Shown in pieces: positions 36,201-42,623 of a DNA stretch of 64,000 nucleotides. This stretch comes from Paenibacillus donghaensis. Lineage in GTDB: Bacteria > Bacillota > Bacilli > Paenibacillales > Paenibacillaceae. The number at the start of each line of letters is the position of its first letter. The first letter of the stretch is position 1. A model generated the notes under the pieces. The model was not told the origin of the DNA. It searched no databases and saw only the letters and a program-made list of their open reading frames with translations. Position numbers and translations under genes: made by a program. The stretch covers positions 4,774,001 through 4,838,000 of the forward strand of contig NZ_CP021780.1 of assembly GCF_002192415.1 (NCBI RefSeq), read 5' to 3'.

Positions 36201-36398
36201 AAGGAGCAGATCCGTCAGTTGCTGGATCTCAACCGTTATCCGTCGGAAGGGATTGGAATTCTCAACACGAACCGGCGGCTGACACAGCTGTATGGACAAG
36301 GATTGGATATAGATAGTGAACCAGGTGCCGGCACAACCGTATCCTTTATGATCCCTGATCAGCGCAAAAAAAGAGAAACAGCTTTGCCGCCCCTTTAG
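33243..36398 (+). CDS. Hybrid sensor kinase with two kinase cores around a receiver domain
   Basis: A 1051-residue membrane sensor. After TM1 (residues 11-30) comes an extracellular jelly-roll, 7TMR-DISM-like domain (about 40-200), then roughly seven helices (215-410). A HisKA/HATPase kinase follows, with phospho-His 445 (TSHELRTPLHG) and GGGIGLGLSISKQL. The receiver has Asp764 in LLIADVMMPHMSG. A second, LytS-type kinase has His855 (QPHFLFNTLN) and GIGILNTNRRL. The layout suggests that the first kinase phosphorylates the internal receiver, which then controls the second. No response regulator is adjacent. The last codons lie inside a dispersed hairpin (copy E). No strong ribosome site precedes the ATG. 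Confidence 0.85.
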   Translation: MMKRLNKINLKYILLLLFYLAILITLRFLWFTTYVTPEHPLAKQGVMDLRGWNFEDSRSIKLDGEWEFYPGQFITYGDNTAQSRNLQKYTQVPGDWSAAFPEGEHPSFGYGTYRLRILIDQPLNQPYGFWIQRIQAASVIEINGQAEQAFGRLGKHKNDYSPNASSYLATYNAEGKQEIELLVRSSNYDHPHQGGIVRSIRFGSQAAIDTEHWYSIGFQLVTFVILMLHAFYAGILFFFNPRQKAFLLFFMLLTAVSLSIVTDNDILLLRWLPINYTWTLKLKLLSYIGLSCFMLLLSRSFSGKEQAGRLLKGYVGVLLLYSLFLLAAPAEYIFYTLPIFTWLYLLPIAGVVYYITQMVVKKKEDAVFLLLAAAAIVSSILWGVVQSKGQWTILYYPIDIIASIIGFSAYWFKRYFRNSEDNLQLTRQLQEGDRLKDQFLANTSHELRTPLHGIISIAQTVASREKTMLDPHSNKDMELLITIGRRMSHLLNDLLDVTRLKDKRIVLQREPLAIQSLVSGVMDMFGFMTEGKNLQLINKISPFMPPVLGDEKRMVQILFNLLHNAIKYTQEGTITVRAEISGKYAAISVSDTGEGIDQETQKRIFSPYEQGSMGINDGGGIGLGLSISKQLAELHHGDLVVESQPGKGSVFTFTLPLADSSGQQTTVHLQSSTADIEPLTAGHATWINPLQRNSSPVMLDPQASPQLQAAARRSLILAVDDDPINLKVLANMLSGEHVELTAVVSAHEALELLGTQPWDLLIADVMMPHMSGYELTRNVRQYFSASELPILLLTARNQPEDIYTGFLSGANDYVAKPVDALELKYRVRSLTGLKQSVDEHQRMEAAYLQAQIQPHFLFNTLNSLMALSELDLPKMRDLGEAFSSYLRISFDFMNSHHLVGLSHELELVQAYLFIEKARFEERLNVEWDIQEGVDLLIPPLTLQPLVENAVRHGLLSQAQGGTIQVRISRREGLTAFEVQDNGKGMTKEQIRQLLDLNRYPSEGIGILNTNRRLTQLYGQGLDIDSEPGAGTTVSFMIPDQRKKRETALPPL

Positions 36399-36416
36399 GG
36401 ACGGCAACCGTTTCTG
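36374..36416. repeat. Dispersed AGAAACGG-family element, copy E, overlapping the kinase 3' end
   Basis: AGAAACAGC...CCGTTTCT outer arms enclose a strong stem TTGCCGCCCC / GGGACGGCAA with loop TTTA. The TAG stop of the hybrid kinase lies in the loop region (36396-36398), so the last residues (ETALPPL) are encoded by the element. GAAGCATATAGGGATAAGG follows, matching the tail of copy C. Confidence 0.7.
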
Positions 36417-36436
36417 TGAGAAATCGAAGCATATAG

Positions 36437-36461
36437 GGATAAGGTGAACCTTATCCTTTTT
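36437..36461 (+). terminator. Terminator of the hybrid kinase, overlapping the MFS stop
   Basis: GGATAAGG-TGAA-CCTTATCC followed by TTTTT on the plus strand. It overlaps the stop codon of the convergent MFS gene. Confidence 0.8.
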
Positions 36462-37938
36462 CAACAATCATCTTTTTGAACTTTATTTCTGTCTCTGGTT
36501 CAGAGGCTTGCCCCACACGTTTGATAAAGAAGGTGAGCAGCAAACCAATGATGCCGATTCCAACGATAACGAGATAAGCGTCATTGATTCCCTGGATAGA
36601 AGCATCCACTTTCATTTTGGAATCCATTGCACCGCCTGCAGCCAGCATATCCTGCAAATGAGCTGTAGTCCGACTGGTCATTACAGTAACAAGCAGAGAA
36701 GTCCCTACAGCACCAGCCACTTGTCTAACGGTATTGGAGATGGCTGTACCATGCGCATTAAGTCTCGAAGGCAATTGATTTAAACCTGCGGTTTGTATCG
36801 GCATCAGCAGCATAGCCATTCCGATCCGCCGCCCCGTTGACATGAGAACCAGATAGGTGTAATCGGTTGAGTCCGTTAAATTAACAAAGCTTAAGGTCGT
36901 AGCTACCATAATCAGCATACCGATTATAGACAGCCATTTCGCCCCGAACCGGTCAAACAGCTTCCCGGTTACCGGCATCAATAGTCCCATCACCAATGAA
37001 CCCGGAAGCAGCAGCAACCCGGACTCCATGGCAGTATAACCCCGGGCATTCTGAAGGTATAGAGGAAGCAGCATCATGTCCGCGTACATCACAATCGTAA
37101 CCGCGATACTGATGATGGTCGTTAACGAGAACATGTTGTACTTGAAGGCCCGGAGATCCAGCAGCGGGTTGTCGGAGGCCAGTTGACGCCAAGTAAACAA
37201 GCCTAGGGAAACAAGGCCTGCACCGATTGACAAGAGTACCTCCGCACTCGACCATCCTAGGCTGCCAGCTCTGCTGAAGCCATACAGGAGCGTCCCGAAA
37301 CCGATGGTTGAAAGCAGGACGCTGACCATGTCAATCTTGGGATAAGAGCGTTTCGATACATTGGTCAGATAAATAAATCCACAGACGATAACAATAACAG
37401 TCAGTGGTATCATTCCATAGAACATCGTCTCCCAGCTGTAATGTTCCAGAATATAACCAGCCAGTGTAGGTCCAATGGCAGGAGCGAATATAATAGCCAA
37501 CCCTACCATGCCCATGGCTGCTCCCCTCTTATCAGGAGGGAAAAGGGTCAAAATAACATTGATCAGCAGCGGCATGATAATCCCTGCACCTGCGGCCTGA
37601 ATCATCCGTCCGGTCAGCAGAACAGGAAAGTTGGTCGCAAGCGCTGATACAATCGTTCCAGCCAGAAAAATAAACATGGAAGCTTGGAAAAGCTCACGCG
37701 TAGTGAAGCGCTGCATTAAATAGGCCGTAATGGGGATCAGCACACCGTTAACCAGCAAGTAACCTGTGGTCAGCCACTGGGCGGTTGCAGCCGAAATGTT
37801 AAAATCATTCATTAATTCAGGTACGGCTACACTCATTATCGTTTGATTCAGCGTCGCAAGAAAAGCCCCCAAAATCATAATAAACAAAATGGGACCCTTT
37901 TTGATGGAAACGCCTTTTAGATCACTCTCTTTCTTCAC
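36451..37938 (-). CDS. MFS multidrug efflux transporter, DHA2 (EmrB/QacA) family
   Basis: A membrane pump of about 495 residues with fourteen predicted helices. DHA2 motifs are GAFLATLNQTIMSVAVPEL (motif D1, helix 1), WLTTGYLLVNGVLIPITAYL and GRMIQAAGAGIIMPLL. It exports drugs in exchange for protons. GTG 37938 is a possible start; a TTG at 37956 is also open, and neither has a perfect ribosome site. It is divergent from a TetR gene, with a perfect palindrome 40 bp upstream of the start as a candidate operator. The drug range cannot be predicted. Confidence 0.87.
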   Translation of the reverse strand: MKKESDLKGVSIKKGPILFIMILGAFLATLNQTIMSVAVPELMNDFNISAATAQWLTTGYLLVNGVLIPITAYLMQRFTTRELFQASMFIFLAGTIVSALATNFPVLLTGRMIQAAGAGIIMPLLINVILTLFPPDKRGAAMGMVGLAIIFAPAIGPTLAGYILEHYSWETMFYGMIPLTVIVIVCGFIYLTNVSKRSYPKIDMVSVLLSTIGFGTLLYGFSRAGSLGWSSAEVLLSIGAGLVSLGLFTWRQLASDNPLLDLRAFKYNMFSLTTIISIAVTIVMYADMMLLPLYLQNARGYTAMESGLLLLPGSLVMGLLMPVTGKLFDRFGAKWLSIIGMLIMVATTLSFVNLTDSTDYTYLVLMSTGRRIGMAMLLMPIQTAGLNQLPSRLNAHGTAISNTVRQVAGAVGTSLLVTVMTSRTTAHLQDMLAAGGAMDSKMKVDASIQGINDAYLVIVGIGIIGLLLTFFIKRVGQASEPETEIKFKKMIVEKG

Positions 37939-37977
37939 TCCACTCCATCCTTTCAAATCTTAAATCATGTACTTAAT

Positions 37978-37993
37978 ATACAATGTGTTGTAT
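37978..37993. promoter_or_regulatory. Palindrome at the MFS promoter
   Basis: ATACAATGTGTTGTAT has perfect 6-bp arms around TGTG. It sits 40 bp upstream of the MFS start and is a good candidate for the TetR operator. Confidence 0.6.
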
Positions 37994-38087
37994 AGTTTAC
38001 ATTATATTTATTAAATTATAAATGAAATTCTCATGTAAGCAAGCTACGATTTCAGAAAAAACGTATTTTAGTTTACATTGTCTGAAC

Positions 38088-38140
38088 ATATGTAGTTTCT
38101 TCCTCAAAAAAACTACATATCTGCCTAAAATGTAGTTTTA
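38088..38140. promoter_or_regulatory. TGTAGTTT repeats upstream of the TetR gene
   Basis: ATATGTAGTTT (38088-38098) and its exact complement AAACTACATAT (38110-38120) form an 11-bp inverted repeat; a third TGTAGTTT follows at 38131. They are 30-80 bp upstream of the TetR start. They could be an autoregulatory operator, or a terminator-like structure without a clear T-run. Confidence 0.5.
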
Positions 38141-38170
38141 TAAATTAAAAAACAGATTGGAGAGATATAA

Positions 38171-38752
38171 ATGAACCAGCCAACACCTCGCACAGACCCA
38201 CGCGTACTCCGCACACGCCAATTACTTAGAGATGCTGTAATTGAATTGCTCGAGGAAATGGATATCGAGAAAATTTCGGTAAACTCTATTGCACAGCGGG
38301 CCAAAATCAATCGCGTTACCTTTTATCTGCATTATCGGGATCTCCCGGACATGCTGGATAAAATGGCAGATGATATGGTCAGGGACATCCGTCAGGTGAT
38401 GACCAGCAGTGCAGAGACAACAGAGACGGATGAACAGGAGAACTGGCCTGCATTTGAGAATCTTCTGCAACATATTGCCGATCACGCCAGATTCTACAAG
38501 GTTATTCTCACTTCCAGACAGAGTACGATCTTTAGAGATCCCTTATTCAGGCTAATCGGGGAATTCATCTCCGCCCGTCTGGACAACAAGGAGAACAGCC
38601 ACACGGTCCCCTACACAACCATCCCAAGAGAAATCGCTGTCTGGTACATTTCTTCCGCCATGATTGGCACGATCATTTCCTGGATCCGCAATGACATGCC
38701 CTATTCACCGCTTTATCTGGCGAGACAGATCTCTTTGCTTCAGTCTCAATGA
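38171..38752 (+). CDS. TetR-family transcriptional regulator
   Basis: A 193-residue repressor-type protein. The N-terminal helix-turn-helix spans residues 12-60 (RTRQLLRDAVIELLEEMDIE, KISVNSIAQRAKINRVTFYL), followed by an all-helical ligand domain whose C-terminus (WYISSAMIGTIISWI) resembles the YbiH/DUF-type TetR C-terminal domain. GGAGAGAT precedes the ATG. Divergence from the drug pump makes local repression of that pump, relieved by a drug-like ligand, the likely role. Confidence 0.88.
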   Translation: MNQPTPRTDPRVLRTRQLLRDAVIELLEEMDIEKISVNSIAQRAKINRVTFYLHYRDLPDMLDKMADDMVRDIRQVMTSSAETTETDEQENWPAFENLLQHIADHARFYKVILTSRQSTIFRDPLFRLIGEFISARLDNKENSHTVPYTTIPREIAVWYISSAMIGTIISWIRNDMPYSPLYLARQISLLQSQ

Positions 38753-38772
38753 CAGTAAACACGCAGCACAAA

Positions 38773-38812
38773 AACAAGCCGAGCCTTTATAAAAAGGTCT
38801 CAGCTTGTTTAC
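38773..38812. terminator. Bidirectional terminator between TetR and the third sugar receptor
   Basis: AACAAGC-CGAG-CCTTT / AAAGG-CTC-GCTTGTT arms with AAAA upstream and TTTA downstream serve the convergent genes. Confidence 0.7.
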
Positions 38813-38856
38813 GCTTTAATTGGAGAGCACGCTTAATTCATTGCTTCATTTAGCTT

Positions 38857-40434
38857 TTATTTACTGCGTTCCTCGTGAATCTTTTGGGCCTCATCAATTT
38901 CAGCCTGTCCGCCTGAATTGAGCCACTGCAAGCGGAAATCATCAAAGTCTTTCTCTGTGTTGGCTTCACCGGAGATCGCTTTGATATAATACTGGGCCTG
39001 CAGTGTATTCAGGATGGCCTCATATTGCGCTTTTGTCGTCATCACCGTCGACTGCATCAGATCGGTTAGTACCGTTAACCCCTCCACATTCGTCACTTTC
39101 TCCTTAAAAGCAAGCTTTTCCGGAGAATAGTGGTGCTTCATCATCGAATTAACCTTGGCCCCAAAAGGATTATAGTAGCCCGTACCTAACTCATTCATTA
39201 ATTCCGTTCCCGTTGCCGCTTCCGTAACTACCGCCAAATCACCCTCCAGATTATAAGAGTTGCCTTGTTCACCAAATACCGTGGTCAAATAGCCTTCTTC
39301 ATCGGTAGTGACATATTCCAGAATTTGCAGAATTTTGATCCGTTTAGCCTCATCCTTCTCCAGCTGTGCACCGAATAACAGCGGGGGCTGCAAGGCTCCA
39401 TTAGCCATCGCATATTTCTTGCCTTCCGGACCGGTGAACGCTACCCCTGGAACAAGCTCAATCCCCTTATCCTTGGAGATTAGGCCAAAGAAACCGTCTT
39501 CATACAGGTGATGCCACATTCCGGTTTCAATAATACCTGTGCGCAGGCTGACAAACTTGGTTTGAATTTCGCCGTTGCCGTCTGTGATAAACTCGGGATC
39601 GATAATGCCTGCCTTATACCATTCATTCAACAGCTTCAGCGCATGGCGGGCTTCCTCCGTAATGGCTCCATAAGTCACTTTGTTGTCTTTGTCCAGTTTA
39701 AACTGGTAAGGAGCCACGCCATAGGCTGCAAATACAGTGTTGAACAGCTGTGCCTGCGCATCCTTGCCCCGTCCTGTCATTCCATAGGTATCCTTTTTGC
39801 CGTTGCCATCGGGATCATTATTCGTAAATTTGGTCAGAACGTCTTCAAGCTCCTTCAGATCCTTCGGCGGTTCAGTGTAGCCAATCGCCTTCAGCCATTG
39901 TCCGTTGTAAGCCGGAATAAAGCCTGTCGCACCTTCACCCCATACTTTCGGGACACCCCAGTTCTTCTCGTTATAAGTGCCCGGGTCCCAGGCCTTCGGA
40001 TCGACGCTTTCTACATCAGCCGTATATTTAGGCATATATTGCTTAATTTCCTCTTTGGTAATACTCGCAAGAATCCCCTGATCGGCCCACTGCACCATAT
40101 CACCAACGGTACCGTCCACAGAGATAATATCGGGAATATCACCAGAAGCGAGCATGACGTTAAATTGTTCCTTCCAGGTTGCCGTTTCGAAGGTAATATT
40201 CTTGAATTTCACATTAAACTTCTGTTCCAGAAACTTCTGGACGTAATTGTTATCGGCTTTGGGGATGTTCCAGTTGTTGGCAATCTTAATTTCGATTGGC
40301 TTTTCTTGGCCCACCTTTGCTGCTTCTCCCTCATTGTTTCCTGTAGCTGCATTATTGCCGCTGCAACCGCTCACAACAAGCGACGCCGATACGGCAAAGC
40401 CCAGCATGCCGGTGATAAGTTTCTTTCTTCTCAT
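38857..40434 (-). CDS. Sugar ABC transporter substrate-binding lipoprotein
   Basis: A 525-residue receptor with signal peptide and lipobox LVVSGC, then an Asn/Ala/Gly-rich linker. The LplA-like body includes IKIANNWNIPKADNNYVQKF and MLASGDIPDIISVDG. The C-terminal DDFRLQWLNSGGQAEIDEAQ is typical of this large-receptor subfamily. AGGGGAGG precedes the ATG. It is the last gene of its operon, after both permeases, and is preceded by a hairpin that may favour its own mRNA segment. Confidence 0.86.
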   Translation of the reverse strand: MRRKKLITGMLGFAVSASLVVSGCSGNNAATGNNEGEAAKVGQEKPIEIKIANNWNIPKADNNYVQKFLEQKFNVKFKNITFETATWKEQFNVMLASGDIPDIISVDGTVGDMVQWADQGILASITKEEIKQYMPKYTADVESVDPKAWDPGTYNEKNWGVPKVWGEGATGFIPAYNGQWLKAIGYTEPPKDLKELEDVLTKFTNNDPDGNGKKDTYGMTGRGKDAQAQLFNTVFAAYGVAPYQFKLDKDNKVTYGAITEEARHALKLLNEWYKAGIIDPEFITDGNGEIQTKFVSLRTGIIETGMWHHLYEDGFFGLISKDKGIELVPGVAFTGPEGKKYAMANGALQPPLLFGAQLEKDEAKRIKILQILEYVTTDEEGYLTTVFGEQGNSYNLEGDLAVVTEAATGTELMNELGTGYYNPFGAKVNSMMKHHYSPEKLAFKEKVTNVEGLTVLTDLMQSTVMTTKAQYEAILNTLQAQYYIKAISGEANTEKDFDDFRLQWLNSGGQAEIDEAQKIHEERSK

Positions 40435-40478
40435 TTCAAATTTCCTCCCCTTTAATCTTTACCTTTATTTTATTTAAA

Positions 40479-40502
40479 CAAGCTGCCTTTAAAGACAGCT
40501 TG
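40479..40502 (-). promoter_or_regulatory. Intercistronic hairpin between permease and receptor
   Basis: CAAGCTGTCTTTAAAGGCAG followed by CTTG on the minus strand forms a compact stem-loop between the LplC-type permease and the receptor. Probable RNA-stabilising or partial-termination element. Confidence 0.5.
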
Positions 40503-40514
40503 AGCAAACAGCTG

Positions 40515-41387
40515 TCAGCCTTTAAGCGACCCTACCATCGTTCCCTTGACGAAATACTTCTGCAGGAATGGATAGACAACAATAATCGGCAGGGCCGTAA
40601 ACATCAGCGTAGCCGCTTTAATAGGCTCTGCATAACCCAGTTCCGAGCCTTTAACATCTGCGGCAAACATGGACAGATTCTCTCCCGTAATAACCACCCG
40701 TCTCAGAAAGGTCTGCAGCACCTGCTTGGCAGGGTCCTGAATGTACAGCACGGCATCAAACCAGGCGTTCCAATGCCCCACCGCTGACCATAGCGACAAT
40801 GTGGCGATGACAGGCAGTGACAAGGGAAGCACAAGCTGGAAGAGAATGCGCAGATCATTGGCTCCGTCGATTTTGGCTGAATCCTCCAGTTCGTCGGGAA
40901 TGTTCTGAAAGAAATTGCGCAGAATCAGCATAGAGAAGGTACTGATCAGTCCGGGAATAATGTAGACCAGACGCGAATCCAGCAGCCCCAGCGATTTGAT
41001 CAGGAAATAGGAAGGAATCATTCTGCCGCTAAAAAACATCGTAAACACAATAAGCATCGTATACACATTGCGGTGCGGCAAATATCTACGGGAAAGCGGA
41101 TAAGCCCCTAAAGACATGAACAGGATCGAGCAAAGCGTTCCAATTACTGTACGAAACACCGTATTTCCAAACCCCATCCAGACGTCATGGTTGCTCAGCA
41201 CCTTCTCCCAGGCAAACAATGATGCTTTCTGGGGATATAGATGTATGCCCAATCTCAAAGCTTCTGCCGGTGTGCTGAAAGAGATGGAGAGCATATGGAC
41301 AAACGGATACAACATAATAATGCATAAAATAATCATAAAAGTAATCAAACAAGCCTGAAAGATGGTACTACCCAAACTTTGCTTCAC
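40515..41387 (-). CDS. Sugar ABC transporter permease, LplC type
   Basis: A 290-residue permease ending in PFLQKYFVKGTMVGSLKG, the LplC signature, with EAA loop EDSAKIDGANDLRILFQLVL. GTG 41387 is preferred because GGAGG lies 8 bp before it; an earlier TTG at 41402 would include the ribosome site. It starts 29 bp after the LplB-type partner. Six helices are visible, starting FQACLITFMIILCIIMLYPF. Substrate unknown. Confidence 0.86.
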   Translation of the reverse strand: MKQSLGSTIFQACLITFMIILCIIMLYPFVHMLSISFSTPAEALRLGIHLYPQKASLFAWEKVLSNHDVWMGFGNTVFRTVIGTLCSILFMSLGAYPLSRRYLPHRNVYTMLIVFTMFFSGRMIPSYFLIKSLGLLDSRLVYIIPGLISTFSMLILRNFFQNIPDELEDSAKIDGANDLRILFQLVLPLSLPVIATLSLWSAVGHWNAWFDAVLYIQDPAKQVLQTFLRRVVITGENLSMFAADVKGSELGYAEPIKAATLMFTALPIIVVYPFLQKYFVKGTMVGSLKG

Positions 41388-41416
41388 TGCCTTGTCCTCC
41401 AATCCGAAATTTTCTG

Positions 41417-42391
41417 TTAAAAGAGCCCTTGTTGTCCAAGCTTTTTAGAAATAAAGTTTGTTGTCAAAACCAGAGCAAAGGCGATTACATTCTTGAACAA
41501 GCCGACCGCCGTCGTCAGGCTGAACTGAAAATTCTGCAAGCCCACCCTATACACATAGGTGTCCAGAATATCAGCTACACTATAGGTCGCAGGTGAATAA
41601 AGATTAAGGATCTGGTCAAAGCCGGCGTCCAGCACGCTGCCAATCCGCAGAATAAACATCAGAACAATTACCGGCATAATCGTCGGAAGGGTAATGCTGA
41701 GCGTCTGCTTCCAGCGGCTGGCTCCGTCCATAACTGCAGCTTCATACATTTCAGGCTGGATTCCGGCGAGTGCGGCCAAATAAATAATCGTCCCCCAGCC
41801 CACCTCTTTCCAGATCGCCGACGTTACCAGTGTAAACCTGAACGAATTGGGATTGCCCAGGAAATAAACCGGTTCTGCTCCGACAAGCTGCAGCAGGTAA
41901 TTTACCACACCCGTCGACGGAGACAGCAGCGTGATCAGAATCCCCGACAGAATAACCCAGGAGAAAAAGTGCGGCAGATAGGTCAACGACTGCGCAATCC
42001 TTTTGAAGGCTCCAGAACGGATCTCATTGATCAGCAGCGCGAGTATAATAGGTGCCGGGAATCCGAATAGAATATGAAGAAAGCTGATGATCACCGTATT
42101 CTTCAGAATCCTCAAAAAATCGGGCGATTGAAAAAACAGAAACTCGAAATGCTTCAAGCCTGCCCATGGGCTGCCCCAGATTCCATCCATGATCCTGAAA
42201 TCCTTGAAGGCCAGCTGAATACCGTACATCGGGGCGTAAGCAAAAACGGCGTACCAAATCAATACCGGAGCAAGCAGCAGAAAAAGATATCTGCACTTCT
42301 TGTATTCCCTCCAGGTTGCTGCAATTTTTGACGGCTGGTCATTGTACAATGTTGTCTTGCCGCCAATTTCCGGGTTATGCACCGGGTTCAT
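41417..42391 (-). CDS. Sugar ABC transporter permease, LplB type
   Basis: A 324-residue permease. The first helix is YLFLLLAPVLIWYAVFAYAP, followed by GFPAPIILALLINEI and the EAA loop EAAVMDGASRWKQTLSITLP. ATG 42391 follows AAAGGAGC; the frame is open to 42436. It heads an operon of permease, permease and receptor, opposite to the receptor-first order of the system at 8910-12385. It is located just downstream of the AraC-type sensor gene that probably regulates it. Confidence 0.87.
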   Translation of the reverse strand: MNPVHNPEIGGKTTLYNDQPSKIAATWREYKKCRYLFLLLAPVLIWYAVFAYAPMYGIQLAFKDFRIMDGIWGSPWAGLKHFEFLFFQSPDFLRILKNTVIISFLHILFGFPAPIILALLINEIRSGAFKRIAQSLTYLPHFFSWVILSGILITLLSPSTGVVNYLLQLVGAEPVYFLGNPNSFRFTLVTSAIWKEVGWGTIIYLAALAGIQPEMYEAAVMDGASRWKQTLSITLPTIMPVIVLMFILRIGSVLDAGFDQILNLYSPATYSVADILDTYVYRVGLQNFQFSLTTAVGLFKNVIAFALVLTTNFISKKLGQQGLF

Positions 42392-42539
42392 GATAACTGC
42401 TCCTTTCTTAACAATCCAAAGTTCCTCAAACCACACTCCAAATTCTAGAGTTTTGAAAACGCTTTTTCTATTGCAAGTTCATTCGAATCTTTATAGAATC
42501 TTTCACTCTTTCGTATAAAAATATAGAAATCATTACACA

Positions 42540-42588
42540 AAAACGGCCGCTGCTTGGAAAGTATCTCAAGGATACTCCAAACAACAGC
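42540..42588 (-). terminator. Terminator of the third sensor-regulator gene
   Basis: Minus-strand arms GCTGTTGTTTGGAGTATC / GATACTTTCCAAGCAGC around CTTGA are followed by GGCCGTTTTTG. Strong stem plus T-run 36 bp after the stop. Confidence 0.75.
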
Positions 42589-42623
42589 CTATGAACCTCG
42601 TCTTTTTCCTTGTTTATGATTTA

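Noticed and set aside
39508..40455. 315-codon plus-strand frame opposite the third sugar receptor
   Set aside because: Antisense to a well-supported lipoprotein gene; composition follows the complementary frame.
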